DNA of 13,163 nucleotides from contig JAICEV010000045.1 of assembly GCA_025923975.1 (NCBI GenBank), positions 1-13,163 on the forward strand, written 5' to 3'. A program made the position numbers and the translations under genes. The notes under the pieces were generated by a model. The model worked only from the letters and a program-made list of their open reading frames with translations, did not search any database and was not told the DNA's origin. Source of the stretch: Propionibacteriaceae bacterium. GTDB lineage: Bacteria; Actinomycetota; Actinomycetes; Propionibacteriales; Propionibacteriaceae. Each line of letters begins with the position of its first letter. Within the stretch, counting starts at the first letter, position 1. This document shows positions 7,025-13,163 of the stretch, in pieces.

Positions 7025-8221
7025 GTGATCGAGGTGATCGGGCTGACCGCGCGAGGGTGGAGCGACCTTCCGGAGCGACTGCAGGTCATGGTCCAGAACG
7101 CGGACGTGCTGCTGGGTAGCCCACGGCACCTCGGTCTCATTCCGCCGTTTCCACCTCAGCAGCGGCTGCCATATCCGAGCCCGCTGCGCGAAGGGCTGCC
7201 TACGCTGCTCGGCGAGGTTTCTGGGCGTCGGGTCGTGGCTCTCGCTTCGGGTGATCCGCTGCTCGCGGGGATCGGCAGCACGCTGGTCGAGATGCTCGGT
7301 GCTACAGCCGTCCGGGTTCATCCAGCGGTGTCTTCAGTGGCGTTTGCCCGAGCTCGGATGGGCTGGTCAGAGGAGTCGACGCAGTTGGTACGGCTGCGCG
7401 GCGGGGACCTTGATGTAGTGCGGCGGTTCCTGTTCCCTGGCCGGCACTTGATCATCTTGTCGCGCGACGCTCATAGTCCCACAGCGGTGGCACAGGTACT
7501 AATCGACGAGGGCTACGGCGACAGCATGGTCACGGTGTTGGGCGATCTTGGTGCCGACAGTGAATCCCGGACTGAGTCTGCCGCGAGAACTTGGAAGGGC
7601 CATGCTCCAGAGCTCAATGTGATCTGTGTTGCCTGTGCCGGCAGCAGCGGTGCCGCCTCACTGGCAGCAGGATTGCCCGACGAAGCATTTGATCATGATG
7701 GGCAGCTGACCAAACGCGATCTTCGCGCCTCGGCGCTGGCTCATCTGATGCCGCGGCCGGGCGAGCTGTTGTGGGATGTGGGGGCGGGCGCAGGGTCGAT
7801 CGCCATCGAGTGGCTGCGCTCTCACCCCGGATGCCGGGCGGTCGCAATTGAGCACAACCTCGACCGGGTCAAACGAATTCGCAGCAACGCCGAGGCGCTT
7901 GGCGCACCCAGTCTTGAGGTGCTGCATTCGGAAGCGGCCGATGTGCTGGCCTCGTTGCCGCAGCCGAATGCTGTCTTCATTGGTGGGGGAGCGACCGTTG
8001 AGACCCTGGAACGTTCATGGTCGGCGTTGCAGGCTGGCGGTCGGCTGGTGGTCCATGCCGTGACCCAGGAGACCGAGATGATCATGGTTGACTGCTGGAA
8101 GCGCTACGGCGGCGAGCTCTCCCGACTCTCAGTCGAACACCTTGAGCCGATCGGCCGCTATCACGGCTGGCGGCCGGCCAGAGCCGTGGTGCAGTGGAGC
8201 GCGGTCAAGGACGTGGGATGA
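7025..8221 (+). CDS. cobL: Precorrin-6Y C5,15-methyltransferase (decarboxylating), CbiE-CbiT two-domain form
   Basis: 398 aa, the normal length of fused CobL. It methylates C5 and C15 of precorrin-6Y (dihydroprecorrin-6) and removes the acetate carboxyl at C12, giving precorrin-8X. The N-terminal tetrapyrrole methylase domain (CbiE, about 1-200) has EVIGLTARGW near the start and ASGDPLLAGIG (74-84). The C-terminal domain (CbiT, about 210-398) has the family signature QLTKRDLRA (227-235), SAM motif I LLWDVGAGAGSIAIEW (248-263) and FIGGG (318-322). The start is GTG 7025; GTG 7034 in the same frame is possible. GAGG (7020-7023) is too close to 7025 but 10 nt from 7034. A TACAGT (7012-7017) would place a transcript start right at 7025, so it may be leaderless. 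The stop overlaps the cobM start (ATGA). Confidence 0.95.
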   Translation: MIEVIGLTARGWSDLPERLQVMVQNADVLLGSPRHLGLIPPFPPQQRLPYPSPLREGLPTLLGEVSGRRVVALASGDPLLAGIGSTLVEMLGATAVRVHPAVSSVAFARARMGWSEESTQLVRLRGGDLDVVRRFLFPGRHLIILSRDAHSPTAVAQVLIDEGYGDSMVTVLGDLGADSESRTESAARTWKGHAPELNVICVACAGSSGAASLAAGLPDEAFDHDGQLTKRDLRASALAHLMPRPGELLWDVGAGAGSIAIEWLRSHPGCRAVAIEHNLDRVKRIRSNAEALGAPSLEVLHSEAADVLASLPQPNAVFIGGGATVETLERSWSALQAGGRLVVHAVTQETEMIMVDCWKRYGGELSRLSVEHLEPIGRYHGWRPARAVVQWSAVKDVG

Positions 8222-8955
8222 CCGTTCATTTCATCGGGGCCGGGCCGGGGGCAGCTGATTTGCTGACCGTCCGTGCCGTGCGGCTGATCGAGTCTTGCCC
8301 AGTTTGTGTCTACGCCGGCACCTACATTGATGATCAAATCCTGGCTCATTGCCCACCGGGCGCCACGCTCATCGACAGCCAGCATCTTGATCTTGATGAG
8401 ATCACTGATCAGCTGATTGCCGCTGATCAGCGCGGAGAGGATGTGGCGCGGCTCTGCTCCGGGGATCCCTCGATCTACTCGGCAGTGGCTGAACAGGCCC
8501 GACGACTTGATGCGGCGCAAGTGAGCTGGGATGTGACGCCGGGCGTACCAGCCTACGCGGCGGCGGCGGCGATCATTGGCCGTGAGCTCACCGTGCCCGA
8601 GCTAGCCCAAACCGTGATCTTGACCCGTACTCAGGCGGCCTCTACTGCTATGCCTGAGACCGAGTCGCTGGCGTATCTCGCCGAGACGCGGGCCACCATG
8701 ATCATCCATCTAGCGATCCGACGGATACGGCAGATCACTGCGCAGCTGACGCCCGCGTACGGGCCCACCTGTCCGGTCGCAGTTGTGGCCAACGCCACTC
8801 GGCCGAACGAGCGAGTGCTCCGCGGCACCCTGGCCACGATTGCGGATAAGGTCGAGGAGGCCGGCTTGCGACAGGCGGCTGTGATCATGGTAGGTGAGGC
8901 GTTGCACGCAGAGGATTTCGCGGAGTCGCACCTGTACGGGAAGCGGCGTCGTTAG
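8218..8955 (+). CDS. cobM: Precorrin-4 C11-methyltransferase
   Basis: 245 aa, the usual length. It uses SAM to methylate C11 of precorrin-4, forming precorrin-5, in the aerobic corrin pathway. Visible tetrapyrrole-methylase motifs are FIGAGPGAADLLT (5-17), LCSGDPSIYSAV (79-90) and TPGVPAY (107-113). CobM/CbiF-specific features are VYAGTY (31-36), ILTRTQAASTAMPETESL (134-151) and SHLYG near the C-terminus. I chose ATG at 8218, which overlaps the cobL stop as ATGA and has AAGGA about 6 nt upstream, over an upstream GTG at 8194 that would add eight residues lying in cobL. The TAG stop (8953-8955) overlaps the stop of the convergent cobI-cobJ gene by 4 nt, leaving no room for a terminator beyond the coding sequence. 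Confidence 0.96.
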   Translation: MTVHFIGAGPGAADLLTVRAVRLIESCPVCVYAGTYIDDQILAHCPPGATLIDSQHLDLDEITDQLIAADQRGEDVARLCSGDPSIYSAVAEQARRLDAAQVSWDVTPGVPAYAAAAAIIGRELTVPELAQTVILTRTQAASTAMPETESLAYLAETRATMIIHLAIRRIRQITAQLTPAYGPTCPVAVVANATRPNERVLRGTLATIADKVEEAGLRQAAVIMVGEALHAEDFAESHLYGKRRR

Positions 8956-10481
8956 CGGCCGTGTGACTTAGCAGTGTGCGAACGGCTAGTCCAGACCGTC
9001 GCGCCGTGGCCGAGTCGGGTCTGGCTGGAACCAATGATCAGCAGGCAGCTCATGTCGATATCCTCGGGATCGAGCGCTCCCAGAGTGGTGACCATGAGAT
9101 CCTCACCTTCACGACCCATATCGCGGCCGACGACGACCGGGGTATCTAGGGCACGGAGCTCGAGCAGGAGCTCGCGCGTTCGGACAATCTGCTCGCGCCG
9201 GCTACGCGAGGCCGGGTTGTAGATGGCCAGCACCAGATCAGCCTCAGCCACAGCTCGCAATCGGCGCTCAATCACTGACCATGGCTTGAGCCGGTCAGAT
9301 AGGGACAGCACCGCATAGTCCCCTCCGAGAGGGGCACCGGCGCGGGCCGCGACTGCCTGAGCTGCAGTCACTCCGGGGAGCACCGTGATCTTGACCTCGG
9401 CATACCGGTCGTCCTCGGCTGCCTCGAAGACCGCTGAGGCCATGCCAAAAATTCCCGCATCACCACCCGAGACCACCGCGACTCGTTGGCCCGCCAAGGC
9501 AAGATCAAGAGCGTATCGGGCCCGCTCTGCCTCGACAGTATTGCCGCTGGCGTGGCGTTGTTGATTCGGCCGCACCGGAAGTCGGTCGAGGTATGGCCCA
9601 TAGCCCACGACATGATCAACTTCAGCAAGCACCGCCGAAACTTGCGGCGTCATCCAGCTGTCCGCCCCGGGCCCAAGGCCGACAACAAACAACCGTGGCT
9701 CCTCGACCTGATCAACGGCCGTGGCCAGCCGAGGCATCGCTGATCGACCCGCCGAATCGAGGCGTCGATCCCGGCCCGGCACAACGATCATGGAAAAGTA
9801 CGGCACTGCACCGGCGTCGACATCGATCACCGGCATGACGCGCTGCTCACCGGTGGTCGCCCGCTCCACGTAGAGCGCGTCAGAGAGTCGCCCGGCTTGC
9901 CGCAACGCCTCGCGTACGCCAGCGAAAGTGCGGCCTAGTTTCATGATCGCTGCTGCCTCGGTGTCGGCGAGCCGGCGAGCGAGCTCCGATACGGGCAGCG
10001 TTCCGGGTAACACGGTCAGGATGTCCTCATGCCGTGCCAGCGGCTTTCTCAGTGCGGTGGCCGCTGCGGTTAACGAGGTGACTCCAGGCACGATCTCGCT
10101 TGGAAACCGCGCCGAGAGCCGGTCGTGCAGGTACATGTATGAGCTGTAGAACAATGGGTCGCCCTCAGCCAGCACGACGACATGTCGGCCCGCGTCGAGA
10201 TGCTTGGCCAACCGCTCAGCGGACTCATCGTAGAAATCATCCACGGCGCCGTAGTAGCCGAGGGGATGATCAGTCGGGCCCGTGGTGACGGGATAGATCA
10301 ACAATTCCTCGATCGCCTTCTCGCTGATCAGCGAGTCAGCAATGGTACGAGCGATCGATCTGCCGGCCGTTCCGGAGTGGTATGCGACGACGTCGGCATT
10401 CTGGATGAGCCGAGCCGCTCTGAGAGTAATCAGCTCTGGGTCGCCGGGACCGACGCCGACCCCGTAGAGGTGTCCAGTCAC
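8952..10481 (-). CDS. cobIJ: CobI-CobJ fusion: precorrin-2 C20-methyltransferase / precorrin-3B C17-methyltransferase
   Basis: 509 aa, two SAM-dependent tetrapyrrole methylases joined. Residues 1 to about 240 are CobI: LYGVGVGPGDPELITL (5-20), AEGDPLFYSSYMYL (105-118), VPGVTSLTAAA (131-141) and MKLGRTF (180-186); it makes precorrin-3A. Residues about 262-509 are CobJ: VVGLGPGADSWMTPQ (266-280), VSGGDAGIFGMAS (337-349), LSLSDRLKPW (392-401) and LAIYNPASRSR (418-428); it methylates C17 with ring contraction, acting on precorrin-3B made by CobG. The same fusion is known in mycobacteria. The start GTG (10481-10479) overlaps the cobH stop as GTGA, so it is coupled to cobH. The TAA stop (8954-8952) overlaps the cobM stop on the other strand. 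Both active-site glycine motifs look complete. Confidence 0.96.
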   Translation of the reverse strand: MTGHLYGVGVGPGDPELITLRAARLIQNADVVAYHSGTAGRSIARTIADSLISEKAIEELLIYPVTTGPTDHPLGYYGAVDDFYDESAERLAKHLDAGRHVVVLAEGDPLFYSSYMYLHDRLSARFPSEIVPGVTSLTAAATALRKPLARHEDILTVLPGTLPVSELARRLADTEAAAIMKLGRTFAGVREALRQAGRLSDALYVERATTGEQRVMPVIDVDAGAVPYFSMIVVPGRDRRLDSAGRSAMPRLATAVDQVEEPRLFVVGLGPGADSWMTPQVSAVLAEVDHVVGYGPYLDRLPVRPNQQRHASGNTVEAERARYALDLALAGQRVAVVSGGDAGIFGMASAVFEAAEDDRYAEVKITVLPGVTAAQAVAARAGAPLGGDYAVLSLSDRLKPWSVIERRLRAVAEADLVLAIYNPASRSRREQIVRTRELLLELRALDTPVVVGRDMGREGEDLMVTTLGALDPEDIDMSCLLIIGSSQTRLGHGATVWTSRSHTAKSHGR

Positions 10482-11128
10482 GCGATCTCCGATTCGCGAG
10501 CGAGAGCATTAATCGCCGCTGCGCACAAGGCAGACCCACCACGCCGGCCGTGCACCACAAGCCATGGGATGTCCCACGGGTTCTCAGCCAATGCGATCTT
10601 GGACTCGGTGGAGCCGACAAAGCCGACGGGAACTCCGATAATCGCAGCCGGACGTGGTCCGCCATCGGCAATCAGTTCCAGCACGTGGAATAGGGCGGTC
10701 GGGGCATTGCCAATCGCCACTACCGCGCCCGCCAGCCGGTCGCCCCACAGCGAAACCGCGGCGGCCGATCGCGTCGTTCCCCATTGTGCAGCCAACTCAC
10801 TGGCGCGTGGGTCGTCGATCAGGCAGCAGACCTCGCTGTCCGCTGGCAGTCGCCGCCGGGTGATCCCGGCGGCCAGCATCTGGGTGTCGGTGAAGATCAC
10901 CGCGCGAGTCTCAAGCGCCGTTCGGGCAGCCGACACCAACCTTGGATGAGCGGCAAGATCATTGACTAGATCAACATCGCCGCAGGCATGAATCATCCGG
11001 ACTGCGACTTTCTGCATTTCCGCTGGCTGCGTAGAGAGATCAGCCTCCGATCGGATCGTCGAAAACGATCGCCGATAGATCTCCGTGGGTGCCGTGACAT
11101 AGTCATAGCGCCGCGCCGGTGCAAGCAT
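10478..11128 (-). CDS. cobH: Precorrin-8X methylmutase
   Basis: 216 aa, normal for CobH/CbiC. It moves the C11 methyl group to C12, converting precorrin-8X to hydrogenobyrinic acid, the substrate of the CobB domain encoded in this window. The catalytic histidine is H47 in AVRMIHACGD (42-51). Other conserved blocks are FTDTQML (about 79-85), TTRSAAAVSLW (117-127), VAIGNAPTALF (138-148), GVPVGFVGSTESK (164-176) and HGRRGGSALCAAAINAL (193-209). The ATG (11128-11126) shares its A with the TAA stop of cobG, and its TGA overlaps the GTG of cobI-cobJ, so the three are almost certainly one transcript with coupled translation. No strong Shine-Dalgarno sequence is visible, which fits coupling. Confidence 0.97.
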   Translation of the reverse strand: MLAPARRYDYVTAPTEIYRRSFSTIRSEADLSTQPAEMQKVAVRMIHACGDVDLVNDLAAHPRLVSAARTALETRAVIFTDTQMLAAGITRRRLPADSEVCCLIDDPRASELAAQWGTTRSAAAVSLWGDRLAGAVVAIGNAPTALFHVLELIADGGPRPAAIIGVPVGFVGSTESKIALAENPWDIPWLVVHGRRGGSALCAAAINALARESEIA

Positions 11129-12237
11129 TACGGAGTCTCACTCAGGAGCGCCAGCAGCTCGGTGTCACGGGGCGCTACAAGATCACGATAAGCACCGGTT
11201 GGCGCGCCGCAGCGGCGCTCGCAGCCGCTGATGTGCGTCCTCCGCAACGGTGATGATCCAGACTGCGCCAACGCTGTCGCGTACGCGCGAGTGTTGATCA
11301 AGGAGCTTGCGCAAGAGGGAGCGCCGACGCATGCCGAGATTACCGACCACGGCGAGGCCGGATTGTGCACAAGGCCAACGGCTGCAAGCTGCGGAAGCCG
11401 ACGGGCAGCTCCCGACAACACCAAGCCTCGTGATGGCGTGATCACCACCGACCCGCTGGCACAGGCCTCCACCGTTGCAGCTTGAGCCGGGGTCAGCAGC
11501 GCCAGCGGGACCTGAACCGAGGCAGCTCCGGCGACTGCACCGAGCGGATTGGCAGTCACACGAGGAGGCAGCAGGACCGCGCGTACGCCAGGAATCGTCG
11601 TTGCCCAATGCGCAAGGTCGCGGATATGCCACACATGATCCAATTTCTGGCTCGCCGTCAGGAAGCGGTGCGCAAGCTCGAGTAACGTCGGCACTGCATC
11701 GCCGGCTGGGACCAATAGTCCCTGCTCCGCTCCACCGAGCAGCACCCACCCGTAGTCATGATCAACGGCCCGGTATCCAAGATCGAAGGGCGCTGCAGTC
11801 ACATCCCCGCGGCCATCGTCAACGGCGAATAGAAACCGAGTAGGCAGACTGGCGAGCCGCGGCTCCGCGCACAGCCCGGCGTCCAGGCTCGCTATCAGCG
11901 GTCGGATATCGGTCGCACCGCCGGTGATGCCTGTCAGCGGCGAGCCGACGATGTTGCGCACCCGCTCGTGCGTGTCCGACGGCAAGAAGCCTGCGCGCTG
12001 CACGGCATGGACAAAGCCCATACGCACCGGATCCGGCAGGCCGCGAATCTGGAGGCTGCTACGAGACGTTAGCTGGAGATCCCCGGTGCCGAACTGCTGG
12101 GCGATGCGGCTCAGCCGGCCAAGCGCGCTGCCAGTTGTCTGCCCACCAGGCACACGCACGCGCACCACCGCCCCATCTGCCGCCAGGTGTGGCCGCAGCA
12201 CCCCGGGGCATCGGTCGGCGCGAGTCACGCCCGCCAT
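11128..12237 (-). CDS. cobG: Precorrin-3B synthase (CobG), siroheme-type nitrite/sulfite reductase fold
   Basis: 369 aa from ATG 12237 (375 from ATG 12255). CobG is the oxygen-using monooxygenase that hydroxylates precorrin-3A at C20 and forms the gamma-lactone, which marks the aerobic pathway. The N-terminus has CPGVLRPHLAADG and the nitrite/sulfite-reductase ferredoxin-like motif GDLQLTSRSSLQIRGLP (57-73, counted from 12255). The C-terminus has the [4Fe-4S] cysteines in SACVGAPSC (C309, C315) and HISGCERRCGAP (C345, C349). Two starts are plausible. ATG 12237 has GAGG 9 nt upstream and gives an N-terminus close to that of homologues; ATGATG at 12255 follows directly the stop of the 47-aa ORF (TGAATGATG), suggesting coupled reinitiation. 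Its TAA overlaps the cobH start by one base. Confidence 0.92.
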   Translation of the reverse strand: MAGVTRADRCPGVLRPHLAADGAVVRVRVPGGQTTGSALGRLSRIAQQFGTGDLQLTSRSSLQIRGLPDPVRMGFVHAVQRAGFLPSDTHERVRNIVGSPLTGITGGATDIRPLIASLDAGLCAEPRLASLPTRFLFAVDDGRGDVTAAPFDLGYRAVDHDYGWVLLGGAEQGLLVPAGDAVPTLLELAHRFLTASQKLDHVWHIRDLAHWATTIPGVRAVLLPPRVTANPLGAVAGAASVQVPLALLTPAQAATVEACASGSVVITPSRGLVLSGAARRLPQLAAVGLVHNPASPWSVISACVGAPSCASSLINTRAYATALAQSGSSPLRRTHISGCERRCGAPTGAYRDLVAPRDTELLALLSETP

Positions 12238-12255
12238 CGTAAGTGACCTCATCAT

Positions 12256-12399
12256 TCAGGCGGTGGCGTCGTGGGATCTGGTGCATGCTGGCCGGGCGGT
12301 TGGTCCACCGGAAACGTTCCAACAGCCCACCAGCCGATCGAGGGCATTCACGTAGTCGCTGGGGGTCACGGCCACCTCGCCGCTAATCGCTTCAGACAT
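12256..12399 (-). CDS. Small ORF (47 aa) ahead of cobG, function unknown
   Basis: ATG at 12399 is preceded by a near-ideal ribosome binding site (AAAAGGAGG, 5 nt spacer), the best in the cob genes here. The product starts MSEAISGEVAVTPSDYVN, contains ALDRLVGCWNVSGG, and ends ACTRSHDATA with TGA directly abutting an ATG of cobG. The LDRLVGxWxVSGG segment faintly resembles the N-terminus of DUF1579-like beta-barrel proteins, so this may be a truncated remnant. It could equally be a short leader that couples translation to cobG. It has no signal peptide or membrane segment. I do not recognise it as a known family; the strong ribosome binding site is the main support for it being translated. Confidence 0.55.
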   Translation of the reverse strand: MSEAISGEVAVTPSDYVNALDRLVGCWNVSGGPTARPACTRSHDATA

Positions 12400-12656
12400 G
12401 TCGTCCTCCTTTTATCGACTTCTAGGTAGGTCGTGACACGCCGTTACGTCCGAGTCGCCGACCTTGTTTCGACGATTTCAACGGTCGCTGGCCGACGGCC
12501 AGGCCACCTGCCAGCCACTCGCTGGCCAGTCTGTGCTCGATCGGCGCCACCCATGTGCAGCTCGATGGGGCGTAACCTGCACACCGGACAACCGCACGCC
12601 GGATTGAAAGGGGGACGGGGAAAACAGGCCTCCGGGTTCTGCGCTCCCCACGACCA
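12400..12656. other. Divergent intergenic region between the cobG operon and cobN, with several small hairpins
   Basis: About 257 nt with no convincing gene on either strand. Inverted repeats seen by eye are CTGGCC/GGCCAG (12488-12502), GCCAGC/GCTGGC (12510-12526), TGTGCAG/CTGCACA (12554-12560 and 12577-12583) and CCGG/CCGG (12584-12602). It must hold the promoters for both directions, but no clear -10/-35 pair stands out. A stretch at 12497-12512 resembles a B12 box, but the CCGCCACTG core of a cobalamin riboswitch is missing. Confidence 0.5.
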
Positions 12657-13163
12657 ATGCCGCGGATCGCCCTGCTCTCCACCTCTGACACCGATCTGCT
12701 CTCTGCGAGGGGGAGCGGTGCGGACTACGTCTTGGCCAACCCTGCGCGATCGGCGCACAGCGAACTTGGCGAGGTGTTGGAGGCTTGCGACCTGATCGTC
12801 GCGCGCGTGCTCGGCTCGCCGCAGCTGTTGTGTAGCGGTTTCGATCGCTTTCGTGCGACAGGCAAGCCGATAGCGGTGCTGGGCGGCGAGCAGGCTCCTG
12901 ATGCTGCGCTTATGGAGCTGTCGACTGTTCCGATTGGGGTGGCCGCCGACGCCCACGTTTACCTGGCCAATGGCGGGCCGGACAATCTCCGGCAGCTGCA
13001 TGCGTTTCTCTGCGACACCGTGCTGCTTACCGGTGTCGGCTTCCAGCCGCCGGTCGAACAGCCGGTTTGGGGTGTGCTGCCCCGAGAGACACCGATCGGA
13101 GCGTCCCGACCACGCATCGGCATCCTGTTCTACCGCGCTCAATACGCTGCCGGGAACATTTCC
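12657..13163 (+). CDS. cobN: Cobaltochelatase subunit CobN, N-terminal part (runs off the window)
   Basis: 169 codons are present; CobN proteins are normally about 1,200-1,400 aa, so this is only the N-terminal tenth or so. The opening RIALLSTSDTDLLSARGSG, then YVLANPAR, VLGGEQAPDA, AHVYLANGGPDNLRQLHAFL and RPRIGILFYRAQYAAGN match the start of actinobacterial CobN closely. CobN is the large substrate-binding subunit of the ATP-dependent chelatase that inserts Co2+ into hydrogenobyrinate a,c-diamide in the aerobic pathway. ATG 12657 is the only sensible start: no in-frame ATG or GTG appears in the codons just before it. No Shine-Dalgarno sequence precedes it. It is divergent from the cobG operon, and its likely ATPase partner is the ChlI-ChlD type protein at 4647-6656. 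Confidence 0.95.
   Translation, partial: MPRIALLSTSDTDLLSARGSGADYVLANPARSAHSELGEVLEACDLIVARVLGSPQLLCSGFDRFRATGKPIAVLGGEQAPDAALMELSTVPIGVAADAHVYLANGGPDNLRQLHAFLCDTVLLTGVGFQPPVEQPVWGVLPRETPIGASRPRIGILFYRAQYAAGNIS

Larger units (their letters stand above)
50..11764. repeat. Highly iterated palindrome TGATCA, about 34 copies
   Basis: Counted by eye on one strand (the site is its own complement). Examples start at 50, 893, 1160, 1400, 2164, 2296, 2868, 2874, 4152, 5671, 6226, 7690, 8406, 8424, 8882, 9613, 10325, 11439 and 11759. Nearly all lie inside genes and the flanks share no longer consensus. AGATCT, of identical composition, was seen only about twice. Confidence 0.65.

Noticed and set aside
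10182..10949. Long plus-strand reading frame (255 codons)
   Set aside because: It is antisense to cobI-cobJ and cobH, both well supported.
12497..12512. B12-box-like sequence GGCCAGGCCACCTGCC on the plus strand before cobN
   Set aside because: The conserved aptamer core (CCGCCACTG and the GGTG/AATCCGG arm) is absent upstream, and the stretch is explained by GC-rich hairpins.
12444..13142. Long minus-strand reading frame (232 codons) at the right end
   Set aside because: It is antisense to cobN, which has clear family motifs; it is a GC-rich shadow frame.
1..13163. tRNA or rRNA genes, CRISPR arrays, insertion sequences
   Set aside because: No cloverleaf, regular repeat-spacer pattern or transposase was seen on either strand.

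Overview
The window comes from a high-GC Gram-positive bacterium, most likely an actinomycete (Actinomycetota). The evidence is the GC-rich third codon positions, the frequent GTG starts, genes packed end to start, and a corrin gene set whose order and fusions resemble the mycobacterial ones: a ChlI-ChlD type chelatase next to cobO and cobB, and a fused CobI-CobJ. The assignment rests on family knowledge and reading by eye; no database search was possible.

Layout. (1) Positions 1-1475, minus strand: the 5' part of a dihydrofolate-reductase-like (RibD C-terminal) protein, then a CzcD-type cation diffusion facilitator. A perfect 17-bp inverted repeat at 1497-1550 separates them from the next gene. 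(2) 1532-6656, minus strand: a tightly coupled operon of a ChlI-ChlD type chelatase, cobO (corrinoid adenosyltransferase) and a CobB-CobC fusion. Its leader carries a clear cobalamin riboswitch (about 6715-6852) and two mutually exclusive hairpins over the Shine-Dalgarno sequence. (3) 6857-7024: a divergent control region with two long near-perfect palindromes whose centres are 64 bp apart. (4) 7025-8955, plus strand: cobL (CbiE-CbiT type) and cobM, overlapping by ATGA. (5) 8952-12399, minus strand: a 47-aa ORF, cobG, cobH and a cobI-cobJ fusion. The last gene runs tail-to-tail into cobM, and their stop codons overlap by 4 nt. (6) 12400-12656: a divergent intergenic region with several small hairpins and no recognisable riboswitch. 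(7) 12657 to the end, plus strand: the 5' end of cobN.

How the genes work together. This is an aerobic (oxygen-dependent, late cobalt insertion) cobalamin pathway. CobI, CobG, CobJ, CobM, CobL and CobH carry precorrin-2 to hydrogenobyrinate. The CobB domain amidates side chains a and c. CobN, probably with the ChlI-ChlD type ATPase, inserts cobalt. CobO adenosylates, and the CobC domain supplies the aminopropanol phosphate arm. Precorrin-6A reductase, CobF or an equivalent, CobQ, CobD and the nucleotide-loop genes are not in the window. The cation exporter next door may balance cobalt or zinc.

The most unusual signals are a very strong excess of the palindrome TGATCA (about 34 by eye), REP-like GAGCTTGTCGAAG elements inserted in frame in the chelatase linker, the palindrome pair before cobL, the overlapping convergent stops, the CobB-CobC fusion and the 47-aa ORF ahead of cobG.
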